Source of the DNA: Tetragonia tetragonoides
Taxonomy: Eukaryota; Streptophyta; Magnoliopsida; Caryophyllales; Aizoaceae
Direction: 5' to 3'
Length of the DNA stretch: 64,000 nt
Assembly (NCBI GenBank): GCA_038025085.1
Contig: CM076154.1
Span: 34,638,501 to 34,702,500, forward strand
The first letter of the stretch is position 1; each line of letters begins with the position of its first letter. The position numbers and the translations under genes are program-made. A model generated the notes under the pieces. The model was not told where the DNA came from. It searched no databases and saw nothing but the letters and a program-made list of their open reading frames with translations. Shown piece by piece: positions 1-11,289 of the stretch.

Positions 1-560
<560 letters not shown>

Positions 561-573
561 TGTGAAATGATAG

Positions 574-2504
574 ATGGGAGGTGCCGGTAAATCGGTGCCG
601 AGGTTATTTAGTGAACTAGCTGGTTCAGGACCGCGTCACACGAGGACGCGCGGGATTGATGCCTCTGTACGGAGACAGAGAGAGGCAGTTCGGATGAGGG
701 AGATGACTGCTGAGCAAGACGATTACGAAACTAGCGAGTTCTACTCCGGTGATCAGTCCATGGACGATGATCAGATTGGCGTTGAATCATCCTCAGATTG
801 GCGCGTGGTGAAGGGCAGAGGCGGTAGGTTTGTTAGTACTGGGTCGTCCAGTACTAGCAAACGATCTAGAGCGGAGGACGGCACTACGTGGCTTATTACA
901 GGGCCTGTGCCCGGTGGGCCAGCGGATGATACCGTCATACCGAGCTTCCTGGGCCACGTAGCGTCTCGTATGTGGAATGGAGAGACGAGGGGTCTCTTGA
1001 AGTGTCAGAACCGATTCAGTGTCTGTCATCGGCTGAGTCAGTGGCGAGCGGAGATGTCGGCCGAGATGAGGGCCCAGATCAAGGGGACTGGGTTATCACA
1101 CCTGGCAGACATTATGTTTAGACATATTGACTTTCCCTTGATATCTGCATTCGTTGAAAGGTGGCAGCCGGATACGAACTCGTTCCACATGTTGTTCGGA
1201 GAGATGACGATCATGTTGCACGATGTATGGCATATTCTTCGGATTCCTGTAGAGGGACAGCTCGTTTCCAATGAGGGACGGGATGGGCAGCTGCAGATGG
1301 CGGCCATGGAGGTTCTCGGGGTCACCCGAGATGAACTGCTGTTTAGCTACTGGCAGGGCGGTGCGGTCCTCACGGAGTCGATTTTTGAGCTTTGCCGTGA
1401 GCAAGTGGAGGACAACCAGGCGACAGCTTGGATGTGGTTACTTATTGGATCCACCTTGTTTGTCGACAAGAGTGGTAACCGTATTAGACCCTCCTGCGTG
1501 ATGGAGGTGATGGACGACGGTGTCGAAACGGTGCATGACTTCTCTTGGGGATCTGCTGCCCTCGCCTTCCTATATCGTCAGCTCGGTATAGCTAGTCGCA
1601 GGGATTCTCAGGGCATCTGCGGATGCCTAAGTCTCCTCCAGGCATGGATATACGAGTACTTTCCCTGCTTCCGACCTCATCGAGAGCGGATGGTTGTCGG
1701 GGACGGCGAGGCTCCCCGTGCGTCCGTATGGAGTGCCCAGGCTGAGGGCAAGGACGTGGGTCGACTGCACTCCTTACGTAGACGCTTGGATTAGCTGCTA
1801 GCGCCAGAGGTACGTCATTTAGTTATCGGTGTTCATGATTTATTTCGTCGTTTGCTATGTTTTTTTTACTTCACCGTAACTTTCAACATTTCTACTTAGG
1901 TGGTGTGGCTGCCGTACGGTTCTAACCCGGTTGCATCTGTACCGAGGACTGTATTCATGGGGTGGCTACGGTATCGGGATATTATCGAACCGTACATGCC
2001 TGGTCGTTGTTTACGACAAATCGGGTACGTACAGAGTATCCCTTTCCCGATCATTAGGCCAGAGAAAGCAATCAGGTCATGGAGCAGTCGTTCGTACAAG
2101 GTTGTCTACCCCGAACGGATGTTATCTGATGTCTGGCGTATGTTCCCGGGATTTTACATTCTTGGTCTCCATGGGTTTCAGGCATCCACGTCAGATCCCA
2201 CAGCATGTACGGATGACTACCTCGCATGGTACTACCGTCACTCCCACCCTCGGCTGATACGTGACGCTGCAGCACCTGTGATTCCTCCACGATCCAACAG
2301 CGATTATGTAAGTGATTAACTAAAATATATTTTTTTTTACGTATTACATATCTCTGAACTCACACTCATTGTTACTTTTTGTAGTGGGTGAATCGTCTAG
2401 CCGTCTTACATGAGCAGGCCATTACTTTGATTCCTCCGGAGCAAGCGGAAGGTTCTCGATCCCAAATGGACGAGTATATGAGAGATTGGCGGGCTGCCAA
2501 ATGA
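574..2504 (+). pseudogene. Plant mobile domain (PMD) gene carried by a MULE, interrupted by an in-frame stop
   Basis: Three exons join in frame: 574-1809, 1900-2307 and 2385-2504 (introns 1810-1899 with donor GTACGT, and 2308-2384 with donor GTAAGT; both end in TAG). The product would be about 587 aa. An acidic, Ser-rich N-terminus is followed by a PMD (PF10536-like) from about residue 110, with the family hallmarks VIPSFLGHVA, MLHDVWHILRIPVEG, WLPYG and RYRDIIEPYMPGRCLRQIGY. A TAG at 1792-1794 lies in frame 15 bases before the exon-1 donor, and coding-quality sequence resumes right after it, so the gene looks killed by one nonsense change. PMD proteins (MAIN/MAIL group) act in silencing and genome stability in plants and are often carried by Mutator-like elements. 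The neighbour on - is a MULE transposase, which supports a transposon-borne copy. Alternative: an upstream exon lies outside the window, or the TAG is spliced around. Confidence 0.85.
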
Positions 2505-4794
2505 TGTATTGACCCTAGATGAATTTGTTATATATTTATATAAGAGTTTCATTGTTATTGTTATTTATTTGTGTTATTGTAATTTGTTGTTTCTTATTTA
2601 CCTTTTTTGTTTTATTGTAATTTGTTGTTTTATTTACCTCGAATAATCACGACCACTCTCCACATGCAAAATATAACAATCACACAAAAATGTGACAATG
2701 ATATAAGTATAACAATCACGCAAAACATTCAATTACGTCGACCTCGCTAAACGATCCCAATGTGCTCTTCGCCTAACATACATTTGCTCCCAACCAGCGA
2801 CACTATCAGAACGGGAAGTAAACCATGCTGCGCATATCGGAGGAACAGGGAAATCTGAGGCTAAATCCATACGGATATAATGCATGTACGAATCACCTAA
2901 ATGACACATGACAATTTCCCTACTTGGACGTGTAGCAGTCGAAGGTGCTTGCAACGGTAGCACTGTGTAACAAGAATATAACCCCCTTCCGCTGCCGTAT
3001 CCGAATAACATAATCGCTGCATTGAAGAGGTTGGCAATCGGGAACAAATCCTCAACTACTATCATCCAGTGATCATCGTTACACGCACCTCTGTCCCACA
3101 TAATACGGCGGTAACCAGCGTCGACCCCTTCAACGTATATGTTTTCGTACAATGCTCGGTTAGCTAAGAGTTCGTGTGCAATGCAAACTCTCGTCAATCG
3201 CCATTGCTCTTGGTCTCCGAAAACGTAGTCCGCAATGACACGGAAACCGTAATTACCATCCCCAAGAACATCGAGATATCCTTCAATGAAAGGTATGATG
3301 ATTCCCGGAATTTTGTTAACATGATAGAATTCAGTGATATCTATTCCGTGTCCAGCTGCAAGACAATATAATAGAAAGTCATTAATAGTACTTATCAAAA
3401 AGTAATTAACAACATTATGTACATGTTAATAAATTATGGGTTTTCATACCAGTACTCCGCACGACGTTACTCGATGAGGATGAGGTACGACCACGCCCGC
3501 GGCTCGAACTGGATGACCTAGGGCGACCACGACCCCTCTGGGAGTACTCCCATGAACTAGGATCACGTCTGGTAGAGGAACTCCCTCTCGGTCGACCTCT
3601 GACTGTCGTGTTCGCTTCCGGCTCGACGTAACTCGCTTCCTCAGGATGAAGCTGCTCATTCATAAGGACAGATATGTTGCGCACAACTGCCGGGTCGCTT
3701 GAGTTAACCTCGTCGACGAGAGAGTGAAAGTATCGATGGTCCTCAGATGGATGCTCAGTCATGTCACGATCGGCCACAATTGCTGTTGGGTGTACATCAT
3801 TTCCAATAAGCATCCTCAACTTATCTAAGACCCACGCATAGCTTGCCTGAGTCTCATCCTTCATAATGGCATAAGCTATGAGGAAGTTCTTATTGGTTGG
3901 AGTCATCCCCACTATCTCAAGAAAAGGCATCTTATACTTGTTTATTTTGTACGTGGAATCTAAGCCAATCAACCAACGAAAAGACCGAAATAACTGAATT
4001 GATGTAGGGTGTGCCATGAACATGTGAGTTACCTCATTAGTAGCTGGGTCGGCTCTTGTCCAATGTACGTACTTATTCTCCACAGCTAAGTGATGAAACT
4101 GACCAATGACATCTCTCTCTTCAAAATCAAGTTTCCTTATACGATCTCTGTGGTTGTACACATGCCGTCTAGTTGCATTGTCCTCGGGAAATTTTTCCTT
4201 AATAGCGGCCAAGATAGCACATGGCTTTGTTTGTGCCGAAGTCATGTCACGAACGAGTTTCTTTGACCCAGGACTAAGACCACTCATCTGACGATATCCC
4301 TCAGAAAACACAGCAAAGTCATGGTTGTGCGTACCCCTAATCCCAGGCAATGTGACAATCATCCAACTACTGGACCCATACACTTGCCGAGCTCTTAACT
4401 GGAACGTACATTTACAAGCCTTTGTTTTCGATTTCTTCCGAGCAGCAGTATCTAAGTCTCTTAATTCCCTTCTGTAGCGTTCACCTCGATTGCATTTTAA
4501 CAATTTTACGCTTCCATTCTTCTTGTGTGACGAAATTATCAACTCAAACCCGATAGTAAGGGCAATTTGTTTTGCCCAATTAATTGCATCTGTATCACTA
4601 TCAAATAACTCATCAGTGACGAAATGCGTACTGTAATCAACACCATCACCACCGAACCGCTCCAAAGGAACCTAACGAAAACAACGAAAACAATGTTAGC
4701 TTAATCTTAAATTCAAACGTCTATCAAAACCGACTGAACCAAGGGACGGGCGTCTCAAATTTCCGTTTGGACCATGGAAGAAACAATATTAATA

Positions 4795-4828
4795 ATAACA
4801 ATAAATAATAATAATAATAATAACAATA

Positions 4829-4861
<33 letters not shown>

Positions 4862-4880
4862 TAATAATAATTTTTTTTTT
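4795..4880. repeat. (AAT)n tract, inverse of the TTA tract at the window start
   Basis: AAT triplets with AACAATAAAT interruptions and then a T-run. Read on - this matches the TTATTTATTGTTATTATT pattern of 360-540, so the tracts on either side of the two MULE genes are in inverse orientation. Confidence 0.8.
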
Positions 4881-4889
4881 TGTCGGTCA

Positions 4890-5175
4890 TCTGCAGATCT
4901 CGACTCACCCTTGGGTGAGTCGTCTGCGACCGGCGACCCACCCAAGGATGAGTCGCCTGTAGCAGACGACTCGCCCAAGGGTGAGCCGCCTGTAGCAGAC
5001 GACTCGCCCAAGGGTGAGCCGCCTGTAGCAGACGACTCGCCCAAGGGTGAGCCGCCTGTAGCAGACGACTCACCCAAGGGTGAGTCGAGATCGGCAGACG
5101 ACTCACCCTTGGGTGGGTCGCCTGTCGCAGACGACTCACCCAACGGTGAGTCGGAAATTTCAGACGACTGTGCAA
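4890..5175. repeat. 33-bp palindrome-bearing tandem array, about 8 copies
   Basis: The unit GCAGACGACTCGCCCAAGGG plus 13 further bases starts at 4962, 4995, 5028, 5061, 5094 and 5127, exactly 33 bases apart, with diverged copies before and after. Each unit contains a near-perfect palindrome around CACCCAAGGGTG, so both strands read alike. Because 33 is a multiple of 3, it gives 11-aa repeats (PKGEPPVADDS on +, SPLGESSATGG on -). I read it as subterminal repeat of the MULE, possibly transcribed as leader of the - strand transposase gene, and not as a protein gene. Confidence 0.9.
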
Positions 5176-5279
5176 AAAAAAATGCGCAAAAAAAAAATTT
5201 ACCTCCGCCACCGTCGACGGCACTTCCTGGTCACCGGCAGACATCCGCGGCCGTTGCTTGAGTGAATGTTGATGAAGGT

Positions 5280-5462
5280 TGGGTATGAGAGTGGGTGGTA
5301 GAGAGGGAGAATTGGTGTGAGAGTGAGTGAGGAAGAGAGGAAGGATGAGTGAGAGTGAGTGAGGAAGAGAGGAAAGATGAGTGAGTGAAAATTTAAAAAA
5401 GGGCAAAATTGAAATTTGGAGGAGCGGTAGGTAGTAATTTAGGAGCGGTATTTAGTAACACC
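5280..5462. mobile_element. Right terminal region of the MULE
   Basis: A purine-rich stretch holds two copies of a GAGAGTGAGTGAGGAAGAGA block, read on - as a CT-rich leader, followed by two tandem GGAGCGGTA blocks at 5422 and 5442 ending in TTTAGTAACACCC. The GCGGTATTTAG motif also occurs at 76 and, as GGGGTATTTAG, near 182. The exact terminus and target duplication could not be fixed because the left end is in or beyond the TTA tract. Confidence 0.5.
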
Positions 5463-5469
5463 CTAAATG

Positions 5470-7850
5470 ATTGAAGGGGGCCGGGCCAATGGGCCCATCA
5501 TCTAACAGCATATATGCCAAATTTAAACCAACCTTTCACGCCTACAATGGGATTCAAGTCACGTGATTTACACGTACTCTCATTATCTCAATTGCCAGTT
5601 TTTATCACGTTTGCGTTTTATTATGACTACTCAGTAGTACTCACCATAAATTTTGTAGAGGGCGATCTACATACGCAGCACGCATTCACATTTGAGTAGC
5701 ATAATAAATAGCAGCTAAATTATATGGAATTTTTCCCACCAAAAAAAAAATATCATATGAAAATTTAAATATCTTGTAATTTGCCTGAAGTATATGCCCT
5801 ATGATTTTCATCTATATAAATACTTACTTAAAACGGTGTTGACAAGAATTTTTATAAAGCGATGGTTACTTTTTTAGTAAAATAGGGGTCGTTGCTGCTC
5901 ATATAAATGATCCTTACATTTCTATATAAGGACCGTTCTCTATTGCAATTCTCGTCGTTTACATATTATTTGTGTAAAACTAATGAGTAGCTTATTAGTC
6001 CAAGCATCAATTACTTAAATGGCAAAACCGGTGTGATTAGGGCTGACAAAAACTGACTAGGCCTGAATACTGCACGAAACTTGACCTCTTACAAACCTGG
6101 AAAAACTAAACTATAGTACTTTTCAAAATTTTCTGATTTTGATATATGAAAAATCGATGGAAACAAATGAATTTCGAAAACAAGTAAAACAGACACTAGT
6201 TAGAACATGGTTTAACACACGCCCGTAAAGTAGTGATAAGGAAAATAAAATTAGTTGGACCCCTCTAATCATCAACTTAAGCTTTTGGTTGAGTTGATTT
6301 CAACACATGGTATTAGAGTTAGTGACTAGAAGGTCCTGTTCGTGCAAAGAGGCGTGATAAGAAGTATAATCTTAATGGGCTTCCAACGATCTGTTTAAGC
6401 TCTCTTATGTTAGAATAGTTTCAATTCGGTGGAGTTTAATTTAGTCTAATGAAAAAGAACATACCAGCAAGTAATCGTACATATGGATGATTCTTAGGAA
6501 ATGAAAGGCAGTGGAATAAGAAAAGTGACATAATTTACCTGTGAGGGTTGTGTGATGAGTATTGAGTAATGAGGGGTCACGCCAATTGTGGTTGCCCCAC
6601 TATCTATCGTTTATATCAGTGATATCTTATAGATGACCATAATATCATCCTTTAAGAAAATTCCTAGTCAAGAAGAGGTACGTGAACGTGATTGCTTGAG
6701 GTCAATGTCAAAATCAAAGACCCATCCATAAATTGGCAATAATCATGAAATTGGTACTTCATTTTGATTTTCATTACCATGAGTTTTGGAAAAGAGAATA
6801 ACTTTCTAAACATGCTTTTTACTATTATTACATACACTAGACTAGAATCTCTCAACCTTAGCTTCTCCAAGTAGATTGGACTTGGATGTGAATGAATTAA
6901 TCAAAGATAATGTTGCTTATAAGTCAAATACTGGATAATTTGAGTGTGCTAGCTACTTTTTTTAGTCTGCAATTTGAGTGTTGTGTCCCACAGATCAATT
7001 CACGAAATTGGGAAAGATGCCTACATAGAGTCTATCTGCTAGACTACTCTATCTATGGTCAATAGTAGTGAGGAGGTGGCAAATCCAACCCGATCCAAAT
7101 TGTCCCACATTTAAGGTGCCTAACATCGAAAATGTATTAAATAACATTATCTGGAACAAGTCGACCCTATTCCGTAATCCAACACAATTCCACCCGCCAT
7201 ATGAATTGACCAAAACCCTATATCATCTAATCGAAAATTATCTAAAACTAAAATGAACCTGAGCCGGAATCGACCTGAAACCCGAACACACCTTAATCAT
7301 TAAAATTACATATATGTGATAAAAATAGAAAGGGGAGAAATGTGGAGCTCAAGAGATAGAAAATTCATATAGTCACATATCTAACCTCAAGGTTTAGGGT
7401 ACAAGTCTTATTCCCCTCAATTTAACATTGTGGTGGTATCGTTGTTGTGTACCTATGAGCTTTTCTCCTACTCCTTATATAATGGGCCAGGCTTTTTTAT
7501 CGTGTGAAAAATAAAATAAAAAATGAAGCCACTCTATGTTGAGGATTTCTTTGATACAATCGCTCAAAGCCAGCATGCATTTATAATCCTTATATTAAGG
7601 GGAAACTTTATTTATGATGGAGGGAGTATGTCTTATGTTGGCGTTCAGGACTTGAGGTTCTATCACACCTTGATTTTTGTTTTTTTGGTTTCGCACCAGG
7701 AGTATTCACCATTGACCACAGTGACTATCTCTCACCGTTGGTGTATGGGTGATTGATTGCTTGGAAGCGGCAATTGAGAACCCATGCGCCTAGAAGCCCA
7801 TAACTTGCCTAGGGGCATGACGAGATACAATGAGAGCCTGAGAGCTGAGA
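5470..7850. other. Intergenic, no gene seen; retroelement relics
   Basis: AT-rich with stops in all frames. 6245-6340 holds the text AACTTAAGCTTTTGGTTGAG, which recurs in related form near 39000, 39640 and 39780: a dispersed, probably LTR-derived repeat. 7070-7290 is rich in CCAACCCGATCC-type text, as in degenerate hAT MITEs. No coding exon could be supported. Confidence 0.5.
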
Positions 7851-7854
7851 GTAA

Positions 7855-8040
7855 GAATTAAAAAGAGTTTCTATACGGACCAAAAATAGGTTATACTAAT
7901 ATCTTTATATATAGAAGGCAATAACCAACTTGTTTTTGTATGCTCTTGAGAATCTGAGTAAAAGAATAAAAAGAGTTTCTATACGGACCAAAAATAGATT
8001 ATACTAATATCTTTGTAGAAGGCGATAACCAACTTGTTCT
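7855..8040. repeat. 108-bp tandem duplication
   Basis: AAAGAGTTTCTATACGGACC and the text after it, up to AACCAACTTGTT, occur at about 7862 and again 108 bases on at about 7970. The copies differ by a few substitutions and a short indel (ATATATA). Confidence 0.85.
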
Positions 8041-9077
8041 ACAAGCTTTTCAAGGTGTTTTTAAGGTCCCCCAGAATATAAGGAGTATAGTGACGGACAT
8101 CAGAAAGCTTTTTCATCGAACTAATAGCCATCATATTTGATATCAAGTTTGTGAGGCAAATCGAGATGCTGCCTGAATGACTGCATTATGGATCAAAATA
8201 TTAAAGGGTAGTGATTGGAGGCTTGGAGCAATTTTCCTCCTGAGTTTAGAACTATACTTTTCTCTGATGCGAAGGGTCTTTCTCTTAAAAAAAGAATTAC
8301 CTAATAGCTTTATTCTTTTGAGAGATATGAGACTTGAACTGTTGAATCTACCATTCTGATGGGGTGGCTTTCCGTTATTCACTCCAAGCTCGATTGGAAA
8401 AGTATATTGTACTACCTTTTTTTCTTTTCTTTTAATTCCATTTTCTTTTTCTTTTTTTCTTTTTTTGTTATTATATATTTTATTTTTTTGAGGAGACAAA
8501 TGAGGTCATTGCTTAGCCAAATTTGTAAGCACCATTTTCCAATTGATTTGTCCACAAGCTATCTAGATAGTGATGGGATTCATGAAAGCACTTGCAATTG
8601 CAAATGAGCGAGGTAAGGGAGAGTGTAAGTTTTCTCTTAAAATCCATATTTATTCGCATTTGTCCCTCTCTTTAGTGTCCCTTTCCATTGAGCTGTAGAT
8701 GTCACTACTAAATACAATAGCTGGAAATATAAGATTCATCATCTTTAGTGCTTTATTTCTGGCTTTTTGCGACACTCCCCACTTGATCCTTTTTTTGATC
8801 TCATAAGAGGATCTATCAATCAAACCCACCGCCTGCTCCAATTTGAAAGCATGTCCCTTTCATGCATGCTATATAAAATCAGTTGACATAAGAATAAGCA
8901 TCTATAGCCAAAATCTTGTTTAAATTTGGTTAAATTGGACGATCACATCATCAGCTATAACATAAACCCTAAGAAAATCTACTCTATTTAACAGTACATA
9001 TAACCTTTAGTCGACATATTGATCAGGAAAACAATACAATAACATGTGTTCTTTTCCACTAATTCAGTCCAACAATT
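8041..9077. other. Intergenic, nothing assignable
   Basis: AT-rich text with a T/TTC-rich stretch at 8405-8490. Several 60-120 codon frames exist, but none has a recognisable domain, codon bias or splice context. Confidence 0.4.
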
Positions 9078-9079
9078 TA

Positions 9080-9358
9080 CTCCCTCCGTTCCTGTTAAAC
9101 ACTACCATTTGCTTTTGGCACAAAGATCAATGAAAGTTTATTTTGCCATGTACTTTCCCCTTCTACCCTTAACGTTAGTCACATTTAGATGGGTGGATAG
9201 AGACTTGAGGAGAAAGAAAGAAGAGGGTGGGGGCTTGGATTTTAATGGGGGTAATATTGTAAATGACTAGTAAATTGTTTACCAAGTAAAGAAATGGGAG
9301 TGTTTGTATGAAACATCCATTTTAGGAAAATGGTAGCGTTTGACAGGAACGGAGGGAG
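9080..9358. mobile_element. Stowaway/mariner-type MITE
   Basis: 279 bp with terminal inverted repeats: the left begins CTCCCTCCGTTCCTGTTAAA and the right ends GACAGGAACGGAGGGAG. It is flanked by TA at 9078-9079 and 9359-9360, the mariner target duplication. The inverted match extends inwards through ACACTACCATTT/AAATGGTAGCGTTT. There is no coding capacity. Confidence 0.93.
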
Positions 9359-9360
9359 TA

Positions 9361-11289
9361 GATTTTATCTTATTAGAACATGTTTGGTCTACCTTGTGAG
9401 GAGTTTTCTCTATTTTCCGTCACAAACCACCCTCTCCACCTCTTCCTTACGACCATTTTCAACTTCCAAAAAGCTTAAAACACCCCTTAGGACCCCCTCA
9501 GGCCCAAAAGTAGAAGCATCAAATTGGAGCTTCTACTTTTGAACCTCTCTAGGAATGTTTTGAGCTTCGTAGAAATTGAAAATGGAACTGACGAGGATAT
9601 GGAAGGGGAGATTTGTGAGAGAAAATAGAGGAAAAGGTAGAAACTTCTCCCAAGTAAGGTCAACTACCACATTAGTAGTATTCAATTCAGTGAAATTCGG
9701 TTCGGTGTTATAGAAGTCACTCATATTGAACAGCATATAGATCAACTCTCGTAAATCACATCACCATCTTGACCAATGGTTATATCATGATCTTAAGAGT
9801 TGGAACCTCCCTACTTTTTCTCTCCTTTCTCTCCCCTTCCTCACCACTCTCTCTCCTTCCCCCTCCCCCCCTTGCACACTTAATATCATGCCATGATGAA
9901 ATTAGGGTCCTTCCTAATCATAAGATTAGACAAGAATTTGTGCATGTTGACCGATCAACCTCTTTTATTTTACTGTGTTTTATTTTTTTCATTTTTAACC
10001 GATCAGCCGCATTTTGTTTTATGTTTGTGTGTGTATAATTTATGCAAATTTGAGAAATTACTGGTTGATCCCGTAGCTATACTGGGGCCAGCAGTTTTTG
10101 TGCTCTAGCACAATTTTTTACTATTCAAATAATAGAGCAGGAAACGTGCAAATAAGATGATACATAACAAATTGACAACCACTTTATGATAGTGGCACTT
10201 GACACAAGGGAGAGGAAAATATGAGTTTTGATTTTTGATTTTTGGATAGACAGATAGATAGAGAGTTTTAATGTCCATTAGTTCTAGTTGTTTTTCTTAT
10301 TGGTCGGGTTTGCGTCGAGTTACTCCAACTCGGGACTCAAATCGCTCAAGTTTGCAAAATCATGTATTGGTGATAAAATTCAAACACACACCTGAATCTG
10401 ATTCCACCAGTATGCAGGTAACCCCCATCTGTGCTTGCTTTCCACAGTTCAATCAGAGTACTTCAAGCCTAACACAAATTAACAAAGCCAGTGTTACAAG
10501 TTACAACCCCCCACCCGGCGGAAGAGGCCCACAGCGCCAGATCCCTATATTACCCCGAGTACGAGTCCCTGTACTCGGTGCAAGTTCCATGCACGAATGG
10601 ATTCATTCACTTGCCAACAGAAGTTCCATAAAATAGGGGCGACCATTTTACATTTCTTCTTCCAAATTCACCAACAAGAATAAGCAAACAATGAATTCCA
10701 GGGGATATTACCGCCTTTGTATTCTGCGCGCATAGCTTCACTTGGAGCCATTGCTTTCAGCTTCCTTAACTTAATCGATTGTTTGCCAGGACGAAGCAGT
10801 CAATAAATGGCACACAACACTTTACCATTTCATATCATGTACACTTCTCTCATATACTAAAGCTACTAGTTCACCAGGGCTTTGATGGTATCAAAGTGGT
10901 AAACTCAAGCATCCACATGAATAAGTATTCAATATTATACTGGGAACTAGTAGTAAATTCTACCTTCCTATCTATTCTAAAGCCATGAATTGATGGCAAA
11001 CATGTATACTATACTGTGAAGAGGCAAGCCCCCTATGTTTTGACATTTGACAAACAAAGAAGAATGAGGTGGAAAGAATCCTGCCAGTTTTGATGATCAA
11101 ACATAGATCAATAATCATTTAAACCCTTGTCAAAGTTAGAAAATGATTTGACAAACTTAAAAATGTCACCGACTGATCAATTATAGAGAATAACAAAAAA
11201 CTTGCTAATCACACGAGCTCAACCTTTTTATCTTACCATACACTTTGCAGCTGCTTGAACCACTCTCACTGCGGATTTGAATCAGCTGA
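9361..11289. other. Intergenic downstream of DPM3, nothing certain
   Basis: Contains a CT-rich stretch (9810-9870) and scattered T-runs. 10490-10630 reads as a Pro/Arg-rich open stretch (YNPPPGGRGPQRQ) that I cannot assign; it could be a captured exon or chance. 10640-11289 is AT-rich and may include the DPM3 3'UTR. Confidence 0.35.

Larger units (their letters stand above)
2733..5245 (-). pseudogene. MULE transposase-OTU fusion gene, internally deleted and with a mutated OTU
   Basis: On - the main exon runs 4665 to 3450 and continues after a 94-bp intron (3449-3356, donor GTATG, acceptor TTGCAG) into 3355-2733. A 3' splice-like TTAG just before GTTCCTTTGGAGCGG near 4673 and a start-like MSAGDQEVPSTVAEV near 5240 suggest a further 5' exon. 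The order is a FAR1-like Cys/basic region (about residues 30-125), then a MULE transposase domain with D1 in GLDSTYK and D2 in VADRD. The text then jumps to TEHPSEDHRYFHSL, with the third acidic residue and the zinc-binding C-part missing. After a Ser/Arg/Gly-rich linker comes a C-terminal OTU cysteine-protease-like domain. The OTU box reads GDGNYGFRV: the catalytic Cys is Tyr (TAC, 3251-3249), while Asp and the distal His (SYMHYIRM) remain. It cannot encode an active transposase or protease as read. It converges on the PMD gene. Confidence 0.85.

Noticed and set aside
4962..5165. CRISPR-like regular repeats
   Set aside because: Units are contiguous without spacers, and the genome is eukaryotic.
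4724..5406. Several frames with 11-aa repeats on both strands
   Set aside because: Follow from a 33-base repeat unit (a multiple of 3) that is palindromic; kept as a DNA repeat, not as proteins.
8143..8499. 118-codon basic frame on -
   Set aside because: Lys/Arg/Asn content comes from an A-rich tract; no domain or gene context.
9046..9270. 74-codon frame
   Set aside because: Lies across the Stowaway MITE.
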